64,000 nucleotides of DNA from Rutpela maculata (taxonomy: Eukaryota; Arthropoda; Insecta; Coleoptera; Cerambycidae). The notes under the pieces were generated by a model that had not been told where the DNA came from, did not search any database, and saw only the letters and a program-made list of their open reading frames with translations. The stretch spans positions 106,785,795 to 106,849,794 of the forward strand of contig OW386293.2 of NCBI GenBank assembly GCA_936432065.2, in the 5' to 3' direction. The position numbers and the translations under genes were made by a program. This document shows, piece by piece, positions 55,145 through 64,000 of this stretch; the stretch's first letter is position 1; the number at the start of each line of letters is the position of its first letter.

Positions 55145-55712
55145 CAAAAATAAGCTGTGCGATGTTTATATCTGTTTGTTCACAAAATTATTTCGTTATT
55201 AGAAAATTGAGTTATACGTTTTGACCTATTTTAAGTTCCATGGACTGGCTTTTTAAAAATTAGCACTTATTGAAGGTAATTTTAATCTCTTTTTACATCC
55301 CTTAACTAGATTATTTAATTTGTCTAAATGTAAAATAAAACATTGAATTATCTGCTCTCTAATGAACAGCTTGTTATTTTTGTCAAATATTGCTTAATGT
55401 TTTAGTATACAGTAGTGGCATGTTAAAATATTGAGTCTATGCCAATGTCAGGCAGGAGAGAAGAGAAATGGACAAATAATATGCTGAAAAGAAACAGATT
55501 TAACGTACGCTGTTGCCACTTTTCTCTTTAGCCAGTTTTATTCGCCGGCGGAACTCTTAACATTCTAAAGTGCCTGGCACCAGTGTTAAGATATCGCTTT
55601 CTTTCGCGTACATTATTTTGCTATTTATATTTCACTCTATCTTATTAAAGGGATCGACCCAAGATTTCTAGCTGTCACTAGTGTATAAAAATAGCAAGTC
55701 CGGACATATTAT
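55143..55712. other. no recognisable feature
   Basis: AT-rich, no frame or repeat supported. Confidence 0.45.
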
Positions 55713-56200
55713 CATACTATTCGCACATAGGATAACGAAGAGTATATTGCATTTAATGGACACATTTCTAAAACCGTAAATGTCGCTCATAAAGAAAAAA
55801 ATATATCATTGTATTATTGAACGAATCCTGAATAAATTTCAAAATGTACGTCTGTCGTCTGTCCGTCCGTCACGTTTCATCTAAGTACGATAACTTAAAG
55901 CAAAATCCGATTGTATTTAAATTCGGGCAGTAAGTTGGTTTTTAACTAGAGAAAAAACCATATTGCTTTTTAAAAAAAATTGTTCAATAAATAAAAAAGT
56001 TGTTAACGAAGTTAATATTCATTTAAATAAAAACGTTTTGTTAGTTTTTATGTTTTGTAATTGAATAAATAATCTTGTGAAATGTTATATTCTATCATTA
56101 ATTAATTTATGTATTTTATTAATATACATTTCATAATAAAATAATATCCAACTGTCGAAATAAAGGCATACAGATATTATATTACACGCATTATCACTAT
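55713..56200 (+). repeat. TACTCTTCGC family, partial copy
   Basis: ATACTATTCGCACATAGGAT with AACGAAGAGTATATTGC, then ACACATTTCTAAAACCGTAA, CTGTCCGTCCGTCACGTTTC and ACGATAACTTAAAG match the 40688 copy in order. The tRNA-like half is missing. Confidence 0.7.
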
Positions 56201-56517
56201 CAGAAGTACTGAATGGTGGTCTACTAGTTACATTTTTAGGTTAAGTTTCTCCAACCCTTCCCATCCAGACTTTCAATTGCCACGGCACTATTGCAATTCA
56301 ATATTCTTTTATTTTGAAAAAATTGAACCTAAGGTTTTTGAACATCTTGAACTTCTTCATTAATAAACTTTTCCGATAAAAAAATGCCTAATACGGTTTT
56401 TTTATTTTTTTCCATTTATTTTGGTACCGCAGGTGTCTTTGCATTTGCAAGAGGCGAATATATTTTTTTTCAAGCGTATTAAAATGTTTAAATTATGTCA
56501 CCAAAAACAGAAGTAGA

Positions 56518-56670
56518 AGTAGGACATTGTTTTACTAGTAACAAAATGTTAGTACCGAACGCCACCGTAGTGGACATTGTTTTACTAGTAACATAATGTT
56601 AGTTCCGAAAGCGCCACCGCAGTGGGTATTGTTTTACTAGTAACATAATGTTAATACCGAAAGCCACCGG
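56518..56670 (+). repeat. tandem repeat, three units of about 50-53 bp
   Basis: Units share GTATTGTTTTACTAGTAAC or GACATTGTTTTACTAGTAAC, then ATAATGTTAGTACCGAAAGC and CCACCG(C/T)AGTG. Between units the CCACCG segment varies. Confidence 0.85.
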
Positions 56671-56789
56671 TGGCGCGCTATCCACTAGCCACTTGTCATA
56701 TTGTGTCAACATGTAAGACTGTAGTTTGAATATTTGTACATTTATGATAAATAAATGAATTTTTGCATTTTAATACGCTTGAAGAAAAA

Positions 56790-56930
56790 ATAGTATATAT
56801 TACACGGAGTAGAACGCCTTTTTTTGTGTTTCGCCCAGTTTGCGGCTTCGGCTTCGCCTCAGCCGCAAATCCTGGGCTCAACACAAAAAAAGAGTGCGTT
56901 CTACTCCTAGTAATATAATATACCATTTTG
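56790..56930. repeat. foldback repeat
   Basis: Arms TAGTATATATTACACGGAGT...AGAACGCCTTTTTTTGTGTT and their inverse (56880-56930), plus a central TTTGCGGCTT...AGCCGCAAA stem. A near-perfect hairpin of about 140 bp without coding content. Confidence 0.8.
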
Positions 56931-57339
56931 CCATAAGTAGGTTCTAATTCGTTCTATACTTAGGTAAAGTTTGATTCAAATCTGAAGAAAGCTAAAAAAA
57001 GATATAAGGGTGCTCCCATTTTAAGTGGGTCACACTGATATGAAAATATTAGAGAAAGAAATCTTTTTGAATATACACATGTGACATTATAAGAAATAAC
57101 TTTTTGTGTAGGGTTTACCATATTTTTTTTTAAATTTAGAACATGGTGAAGGAGATTGCGTGTTTAGCTGCCCCCTTTAATTTCTAAAGCACATGATACC
57201 AAAAAATTAGAAAAAAAAATCATAATAATAAAACATTTTGAGCTTATCAACGGCAAATAAATTTGATATTAATATCTCAAACAATTCATATAGAAAATTT
57301 GTACAGGGGACTTATATAGAAAATTTTGGATTAATTATA

Positions 57340-57600
57340 CAAATTTTCCTATATCACATTTTTATTTTAGAATAATTTTTTGGATCAGTTATACAGGGAA
57401 TCTTGCAGGAAATACTACAGGGGATTTGTACAGGGAATTTTCTACCATTTATACGGGGTCAACTCTTCAAATTTTCCTATATTACATTTTTATGATGGAA
57501 CAATTTTTTTTCTTCATTTATACAGGGAATCTTGCAGATATTGCTACAGGGGATTTATACAGGAAATTTTAGATCATTTATACGGGGTAAACTATAATAA
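57340..57600 (+). repeat. tandem repeat, 128-bp unit, two copies
   Basis: CAAATTTTCCTATATCACAT at 57340 recurs at 57468. Both units hold TTATACAGGGAATCTTGCAG, CTACAGGGGATTT and TTTATACGGGGT. A frame crossing it (57380-57817) follows from the repeat and is not taken as a gene. Confidence 0.85.
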
Positions 57601-58499
57601 CTTCCTACGGAACCCCCCCCCAAGTACGAACGGAGTCGTACGTGATCGAGTTATTATCACTAGACGAGAAGATTGTACATTACGCCGTCTGATAAAAAGC
57701 TTTACTTTACTTTTACCTCAATTGTCTAGTCAAGATGAAATTTTGATACTTAATTTATATATCTTTACCGTAATTTTCACGATTAACTTATATGGTATCT
57801 TCAACAAATTTTCTTGAAAATTTCATTCATCTGTCAAAGAATGATTGACGAGTGAATCATGAACCTCTGTGAATTTCTCGACCAATGAACGGCAACTTAC
57901 ATGATAATTTTGTACCAGTACAAATTACATAGACATACAAAAAAATAAAATTTTGTGATGGAGAATTAAGACCTACTTTTCTTTATGTTTTTCGGGGAGC
58001 TGAATACGAATCTGAAGTCGGAATAGCATGTTTGTGGACGAATTTTCGAGCTGTAGGTCAAAATTGGACGAAAATCATGAAAAATCTTGATTTGTGATAT
58101 TTCCAGGTTCGAAATGAAGAAAGAAAATTGGGAGAAATGGAAATAGCATTTTTGGGAGAAAATACAGTGTTTTCCAATGTATGGCATTTCCGATTATATT
58201 GCTTCCAACAGTGGTTTGTAAACATATTCATGTAGATTAATTCAGGATGTACTTGTGTTCGCTGTGCTGAGCAGAACTGCGCACGAGGAAAGAACAATGA
58301 GAAGATGCGGGAATTATACCTCGGGATTGTATGAAACACTCAGCCTGTGAGATTGGACCCACGCCGGCATCGTCTTATGATGATACCTTTTGACGCATAC
58401 CTTCGGACGACCTTGCACCTCTGTTACACTCGCCTTGTTATTTGAGCGTTTCCACATTAGTCGGTCTGAATTTATTTCTCTATTTTCAGTATAGTAACC

Positions 58500-58990
58500 T
58501 AATTCGTTTATTAAAACGGATTCCTCTAAATTTGGAGATCAGTTATTTTTGCTCGTTTCCTGGCTCTTGTATCATCGAATAATCTACGCAACGGATTTCT
58601 TTTTCGTTCATGTGCCTCTTGAACTGTTTCTCTCTTTAGTGACTAACAAAAGTCTGCCATCATATTGATATCCCATCTTCCTTGATACTGTTTCTCTATT
58701 TCCTTGATATCTTGATGGAATCGCTAGCCTTGCTCTTCTCTAAAGTCACCTAGATTGTCAGGGAAATAACTTAGATGCGAGTCAAGGAAATGTAATTTTA
58801 AATTCATTAAGAAACCTAATTTTTGATAATTCTTGATCATCTCAGCTACAATGCTTCCACTTCTGTTATTCCCTAGGAACTAATGGACTAAAGCTTTCCC
58901 ATGCGGCTTTCTCTTTTGGAATCATCGTTGTAATGAACATATCATCCTTCAAAATCTTTCGAATCAAAAATTCTTTCCTTAAGTTTAGCT
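58500..58990 (-). pseudogene. DNA transposase relic, C-terminal half
   Basis: Reverse strand, in pieces: SPGLEAKLKERIF (58995-58955), ILKDDMFITTMIPKEKAAWE (frame change), GNNRSGSIVAEMIKNYQKLG, FLMNLKLHFLDSHLSYFPDN, LGDFREEQG, stop, RFHQDIKEIEKQYQGRWDIN, MMADFC, stop, SLKRE. I recognise the FHQDIK.(M/I)E..YQG.W...MMADYCW block as a widespread insect transposase-like family. The N-terminal half is on the other side of the inner element (61140-61490). Stops and shifts make it inactive. Confidence 0.7.
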
Positions 58991-58994
58991 TCCA

Positions 58995-61125
58995 GGCCAG
59001 GCGACAGGTAGTTCAATAAGGAAATAATTAGTGGAAAGCTGGAAATTGCTTTAATCGCTTTATTTGGACCCAGATATTACTCTCCCAAGTTTTCTCCCTC
59101 GCGCGAAGTCGGCGTTGGCCCTTCTGGCCCTAAGAAGGTACCATTTTTCGTTTTTTTTGCAAATATCTCCCAAACCATCAACTTTATCAACAAAATACTG
59201 ATGAAAAATAATCTAGAGTAAACTTGCTACAAAAAAGTTTTTTACCGTTTGTCTCTAAAGGAAACCGTTACGATGCTACGACCATTCAAAGTGGAGCTCT
59301 TTTTAATTCTTGCGGAAAAGTTATCAATATCTTCTGCACCGTGTAATTTGGCACCAAACCGATACTTTTGCCGACATTAGCGCCAAATATGTGAATTACG
59401 TCAAAAGATACTTCAAAAACAGTGTCATCATTTTCGATGGGTATCCTGACGACCCAGCAGCTCGCAGTACCAAGTCCGCTGAACGTCGACGATCGCACAA
59501 GCATGATGCTGCTAATGTTTTTTTTGATGAGTCCATGACGGCACTTATGCCACAAGCAAAATTTTTGTGTAATGACACAAACAAACGAAGATTGATCGAC
59601 TTGTTGCGCGTCAAATTCGAAAGCGAAGGAATCGAAACCAGACAAGCTCCAGAAGATGCCGATGTGCTCATCGTTACCACCGCACTCGAGTTATCTCGGC
59701 CCGACAATTCGGTCATTATAGTGGCTGAAGATATAGATATCCTGGTCATCTTGGCGGCTCGTGTGCCACCCTCCACGAAAATGTATTTTATGAAACCCGG
59801 AAAAGGTTCAACCAAACAACAACTATTTTGCACAACAAGTTTCAATCTCCCGCCGTGTGTGCAAGAAAACATCCTCTTGTTGCATGCGTTTAGTGGGTGC
59901 GATACAACGTCTTCGTTTTTCAGGCAGGGCAAAATGAAATTCGTAACACTGCTGAAGAGTAATGAGGAACTGCAGACAGCTGTTAGGGTTTTCCGAGACG
60001 TGAACGCAAACCCCGATGAAATTGACAAAGCGAGCCAGTTGGTTGTGGCTAGGCTTTATGACAACAAAACCACGGGAAACACCCTGAATGAGTTGCGGTT
60101 CCAACTGTTTGCAAAATCTCTAAGCAAACATCGATTTAATATCGCAAGCCTACCTCCCACCGAATCAGCGGCACGTAAGAATATACCATCAAGCCCAAAC
60201 ATGGCATGGAAATGATGCAAATCCAATGGATTGGGGCTGGAAAAATTCTCAATGTGGTTTGGCTCCCATACCTACGACGAGGGATCCGGCGCCACAAACG
60301 CTTCTAAACACAGTGTCCTGCAAATGTTCGAAAAGATGTAACCCAGCGTGTGGTTGCAGGAAAACGGGCCTCCGATGCTCCAGAATCTGCATGAATTTTA
60401 TGGGACGGTCATGTACAAATGCTGCCGAGGAGGATGATATGGATGATTGTGACAGAGACATCGATGTTAATCTTGAGCGCCTTGTGACGTCGGACAAATG
60501 TACCGATGCCGACGACGAAAGCGATGACGGAGAAATTGAGGCAGACGATCAAGACTGCCAGCCTTCATCAAAACGGTTGAAAATCGACTAACTTAGACAT
60601 TTGAACAGTGGTGTGGAAAAGAGTGATTTTATGTCAATACTAGTCAATAATAATACTAATTGTAGGTACTTTGCCACAGCTGTCTACATTGAAAAGCTGT
60701 TATACTTGTAACAAGTTAACAGCTTGTGCACCTGGAATGCTGACAAATATTTATAACATGTAGAAACTTTGATATGGCATATGATTTCGATAACTTTTCC
60801 GCAAGAATCAAAAAGGGCTCCACTTTGAATAGTCGTAACATCGTAACGGTTCACTTTAACGATAAAGAACTTTTTTGTATCAAATTTACTCTAGATTATT
60901 TTTTATAATAAGTATTTTGTTGATAAAGTTCATGATTTCGGAGATATTTGCAAGAAACCGAAAAATGATACCTTCTTAGGGCCAGAAGGGCCAACGCCGA
61001 CTTAACTCGAGGGGGAAAACTTGGAAGAGTAATATCTGGGTCCAAATAAAGCGATTAAAGCAATTTCCAGCTTTCCACTAATTATTTCCTTATTGAGACT
61101 TTTTTTTCTTACCTGTCGCCTGGCC
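58995..61125. mobile_element. inner TIR element carrying a FEN/XPG-like nuclease gene
   Basis: 2131 bp. Left TIR 58995-59325 and right TIR 60789-61125 begin GGCCAGGCGACAGGTA and end GCGGAAAAGTTATC at their inner borders. Identity is about 85-90% by eye, with a few indels near the outer ends. The only gene inside is the nuclease-like frame at 59310-60591. No clean target duplication is seen (flanks TTCCA and TACTG). It interrupts the outer transposase between LSRTFSQ and PGLEAKLKE. Academ-type transposons are known to include XPG-nuclease-bearing lineages; whether this is one is untested. Confidence 0.75.
59310..60591 (+). pseudogene. FEN/XPG (PIN-like) nuclease with cysteine-rich tail, one frameshift
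   Basis: First part (59310-60212), numbered from the TTG at 59310: LLHRVIW (8-14), VIIFDGYPDDPAARS (39-53, first acidic site D43), APEDADVLIV (113-122, E115/D118), VAEDIDILVI (138-147, D141/D143), LHAFSGCDTTSSFF (191-204), and SLPPTESAARK near 290. A one-base shift at about 60180 separates IYHQAQTWHGNDANPMDWGW and NSQCGLAPIPTTRDPAPQ. Next is the cysteine cluster SCKCSKRCNPACGCRKTGLR, then C, C, C (60315-60410), and an acidic tail ending SKRLKID. Spacing of acidic residues fits the FEN/XPG nuclease fold. The frame starts inside the left TIR, so the N-terminus is lost. Confidence 0.75.
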
Positions 61126-61139
61126 TACTGACTGAATGT

Positions 61140-61490
61140 TCGACTCAAATATTCAAAGCAGTCACCCTTTTTATCAAGCGCTTTTACAAACTACTTCATC
61201 AAGCCTAATTTTATATGCAGGAAGGAGGATTTTTGACGGTTCAACCAGTAATTGCTCTATTATATTCTTATCACCCGGTAAGAGGCACTATCGCGTGGGC
61301 CAGATCTTTTTTTTATAGTGATTGTTTCGATCTCTACTATCCCATTCACAAAGGAAGCAAGGATATTTTGTAAATTCTGACCTAAAATCATGGAAGTAAT
61401 TTTAAGATCATCACAAATTTGCCACTCATGTTCTTCATATTTTATTTTTTTTTAGTATCATCTCTAGATTCGTGTATTTTTAATTTTCAA
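61140..61490 (-). pseudogene. DNA transposase relic, N-terminal side of the split gene
   Basis: Reverse strand, upstream of the inner element: KYEEHEWQICDDLKITSMIL with GQN (61450-61390), then TKYPCFLCEWDSRDRNNHYK with KKIWPTR (61370-61300), LLPGDKNIIEQLLVEPSKIL and LLPAYKIRLGLMK, stop, FVKALDKKGDCFEYLSRTFS to the break at 61126. It continues at 58990. Together the halves give the expected order of one transposase family. PCFLC and the HFLDSH block are its clearest landmarks. Confidence 0.7.
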
Positions 61491-62040
61491 TTTTTGTTGT
61501 CGTTAATATACTTCCACTGAATGTGGAAATAAAAGATGATTGTAATGGGTGCAAGATCGTCCAAAGGTAAGCGTCAAAAGGTATCATCACAAGTCGATGC
61601 CGGCGAGGGTCCAATCTCAAAGGCTGAGAGTTTTATACAATCCCGAGGTATAATTCCCGCCTCTTCTCATTGTTCTTTCCGCGTGCGCAGTTCTGCTCAG
61701 CACCGCGAACACAAGCACAATCCCAAATCACTCTACACGAATATGTTTGTAAACCACCGTTGGGAACAATATCCTCGGAAATTTTGTATAATATTGCGGT
61801 CCAAATGGAACTCACCGTACCTAATGATATTTCTATGTCTCCCAAATTTTTTCTATTCATTTCGAACCTGGAAATATCACAAATCCCGAGTTTTCATGAT
61901 TTTCGTCCAATTTTTACCTCTAGCTCGAATATTCGTCTACAAACATGCTATTCTGACTTCAGATTCGTATTCAGCGCCCCGAAGAACATAAGGAAAAGTG
62001 GGTCTTAATTCTCGCTCATTATTTTTTTTGTGAGCCTGTG

Positions 62041-62625
62041 TTATCGGTAATAAAAAAAATACAAACGCAATTTTAAACGTTTATTCATTCATTAAACAGC
62101 ATTAAAGTAATATTAAATTAACTACATAACCGGTAACTATATTAGAAGGTAAATTATTTTTACCACGGATGACAAGTGACAGCATGATGACAACTGACAG
62201 TGACATAGTTTATATTCATGAAATTAGCCAAACGATTTGATTTATTTATGAAATTTTATTACGAAATAACGGGTGTCAACAAGATTATTTTCCAGCCGCC
62301 ATTTCTGTATTTTTTAACGGGTCGAGATGATATTGGCATGTGTCACATGTTACCAATTTGATTTTGAAATGGATCTCCCTGTGTATTTTTGCATTTTTGA
62401 AATCTAGGAGTCAATCTGCATATGACGGTGCTAATTTCATGACTTTTTCCACCATTCTGAAATTTTTGCAGCCAATTTAATTTTCAAACTAGTGTGACCT
62501 GGTCCACCAGAGATTGTTCTAATATTCATAAATAATTGAAGAAAGATACGTATTGAATTTTGTTGTTGTTAATTTGTGTCACAGAGTGGTGTAAAACTGA
62601 TAAAATCACTTTTTCAAAATTACTC
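62041..62625. other. no recognisable feature
   Basis: AT-rich. A repeated GACA(A/G)(C/G)TGACAG motif at 62165-62200, nothing else. Confidence 0.4.
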
Positions 62626-63162
62626 AAAAGGACCCCGCACTTTTCTTATGAAAAAGTGGTTTCAGTTAAATTGGCTGAATTTGAGGCTGAATTTTTAATG
62701 TATTGCAGTTTTTCGACTTTCTGATCAAAAGCTCTCAATTCAAGATTTCTTTTCATATATTTTATATTGTGATACATAACAAAGCCCTTTATAAAAAAAA
62801 GTTTGAAGAATGTTGACGAAGGCGCCGGGAAATCTATATAAAAAAATAACAAGTGAAAAAAATATTCTGTCATATTGGCTAAAACATATTTTACATAAAG
62901 TATGTGGCTTACTGATCAAAAAACTTTAATTGAAAAACTTTGGGAAAAGGCTCCTTTGACCTCTGATACCCTATCGATAAATTAAAAGATCGAGAAGATA
63001 CAGAATTTTACAAGAATTTACAGCTATATCTCGGAAACTAGATGTAGGATCGAGTTGGGCTCATGAGAGTTTTTGATCAGAAAGTCGAAATCTACAACAT
63101 ACTAAAAATTCAGCCAATTTAACTGAAACCACTTTTTCATAAGAAAAGTGCGTGGTCCTTTT
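62626..63162. mobile_element. MITE-like element with about 105-bp TIRs
   Basis: AAAAGGACCCCGCACTTTTC (62626) pairs with GAAAAGTGCGTGGTCCTTTT (to 63162). The arms continue through AAAAAGTGGTTTCAGTTAAA, TTGGCTGAATTT and TTTCGACTTTCTGATCAAAA. 537 bp, non-coding. Confidence 0.75.
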
Positions 63163-63990
63163 CAACTCATCACATCAAATTCTGATAAGTCTAGGAATAG
63201 TATTCCAGGCTAAACTGGCCTCGATACAGTGGTGTGCAAAGGAAATAATGAAGCAAGGAAATGTTAAGCAGTCAATTACCATTTTTTCCGACAGCCAAGC
63301 AACGCTAAAAGCAATCGATAGGAAGTTAGAATAAAGTGTCTGTGGCTTGGGTACCAGAAGACGAGGAACAAAGGGGAAATGAAAAGGCTGATGAACTGAC
63401 CCGGGAAGGCACGTCTAAGGCCCTGGTAGGACCCGAACCCTTTTGTGGTGTGGCTAAGCAATGCATACGATCATCCATTAATAAATGGGTAGGAGACAAG
63501 TCTCTAGAATGGGGGAAGAATTTCCCGTGTCAGAGGCAGGCTAAAGAGTTCGTTAAAGAATGATCAGCCAAATTCATGGAAGATCTACTAGGCCAATACA
63601 GAAAGGCCATTAGGATAATAGTGAGTTTTCTAATCGGACACTATAGGTTCAATAGTCACATAGGTCTAATGGCCCTGACAGAGGGTATGCAACTTGCGGA
63701 TTCTGCCAAGAGGAAGAGGAAACCTCATACATGTGCTGTGTCACTATGAAGGCCTAGCCAGACTGAGATTTCAACTACTTGGCTAGTAAAAACCAAGGGC
63801 AGATAGCTATAGTAAGGGTGAGGTAGGGCAACACCCCCCCCCCCCAGCGACCTCTAGGCCAACTAGACAGACCAAGAGTCCAAAGAGCTATAAGGGAGCA
63901 GGTAGGAAACAACCCCAACCATACTGACGCAACCCTGTCACAGACTATCACCAGAGCTTGTGACGAGGCCATGCCGAAGAAAGGGCAGCA
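63163..63990 (+). pseudogene. LINE RNase H domain and 3' coding end (I-like group)
   Basis: VFQAKLASIQWCAKEIMKQG (63205-63265) and ITIFSDSQATLKAIDRKL (63275-63330) are RNase H blocks with the DSQ aspartate. A stop and a deletion precede VAWVPEDEEQRGNEKADELT (63342-63400; intact families have WVPGHxGxxGNExAD). Further on come LVGPEPFCGV, KAIRIIVSFLIGHYRFNSHI (63605-63665) and a worn CRFCxEEEE region. The RNase H of such LINEs removes template RNA during integration. Related to 10285-11040. Confidence 0.75.
63829..63847 (+). repeat. poly(C) run
   Basis: About 15 consecutive C within the LINE relic. Confidence 0.8.
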
Positions 63991-64000
63991 AGGGTATATA

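Larger units (their letters stand above)
57928..62040. mobile_element. CACAGG-ended DNA transposon, 4.1 kb, about 490-bp TIRs
   Basis: Left TIR 57928-58419 (CATAGACATACAAAAAAATA...) and right TIR 61547-62040 (inverse of CACAGGCTCACAAAAAAAAT...), flanked by TTA (57925-57927, 62041-62043). A transposase relic lies on the reverse strand, split by an inner element. CAC ends with a 3-bp T-W-A duplication suit the Chapaev3 branch of CMC transposons (inference from recalled properties). It shares its ends with 29440-31267. Confidence 0.8.

Noticed and set aside
57380..57817. 145-codon frame
   Set aside because: Crosses a 128-bp tandem repeat and shows repeated peptide blocks only because of it. No family recognised.
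59310..60212. Host FEN1/XPG gene
   Set aside because: It lies between long TIRs, begins inside one of them and has a GCDTTS block and Cys-rich tail foreign to host FEN1, so it is transposon-borne.
59286..60497. Reverse-strand frames of 82-210 codons
   Set aside because: Antisense to the FEN/XPG-like gene, which carries recognisable motifs.
61536..61991. 151-codon forward frame in the right TIR of the outer transposon
   Set aside because: Lies wholly in the TIR. The matching left TIR does not keep the frame, so no selection for coding is evident.

Overview
The window is AT-rich eukaryotic DNA from what looks like a large, transposon-packed insect genome. I see no prokaryotic genes, no rRNA and no convincing intact host gene. 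The evidence for an insect is the mix of elements: APE-type LINEs of the CR1/Jockey and I-like groups, R4/Dong-type LINEs with a restriction-like endonuclease, a THAP (P-element-type) transposase relic, hAT- and mariner-like MITEs, long-inverted-repeat DNA transposons and tRNA-derived SINEs. Almost every coding stretch is a broken transposon gene. The species cannot be named from this sequence.

Layout: 1-6300 holds a CR1-like LINE 3' half ending in (TTA)n, a 5'-truncated R4-like fragment lying between two (ATT)n tracts, a foldback repeat, a reverse-strand LINE set inside a tandem repeat family, and a foldback MITE. 6300-14770 holds a LINE relic cut by a 1.5-kb terminal-inverted-repeat (TIR) element (4-bp target duplication), an RNase H-type LINE relic, and a 2.4-kb element with about 450-bp TIRs studded with CAGCTGA. 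14800-27600 holds two copies of a roughly 0.9-kb TIR repeat, a palindromic mariner-like element interrupted by a LINE (23-bp target duplication), a THAP relic, further LINE fragments and a minisatellite. 27600-34000 holds a LINE relic cut by a hAT-like MITE, a CACAGG-ended element containing tRNA-like and SINE sequence, and a TIR MITE. 34000-41800 is mostly featureless except for a repeat family that pairs TACTCTTCGC inverted ends with an internal tRNA-like domain. 41784-46236 is a nearly full-length but frameshifted LINE with a pentanucleotide tail.

The most informative block is 47880-55142. It holds five same-strand R4/Dong-like copies (A-E), each next to poly(A) plus (AAT)n. Copy D is full length (3.65 kb, an unbroken frame of at least 1091 codons with reverse transcriptase, CCHC knuckle and PD-E-type endonuclease). 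Its 5' end folds by hand into a complete HDV-like self-cleaving ribozyme. The five 3' UTRs share hairpins whose stems covary.

The second highlight is 57928-62040. A CACAGG-ended transposon (about 490-bp TIRs, TTA duplication) has its transposase split by an inner 2.13-kb element. That inner element has about 335-bp TIRs and carries a FEN/XPG (PIN-like) nuclease gene with a cysteine-rich tail and no visible DDE transposase. The window ends in another RNase H-type LINE relic.
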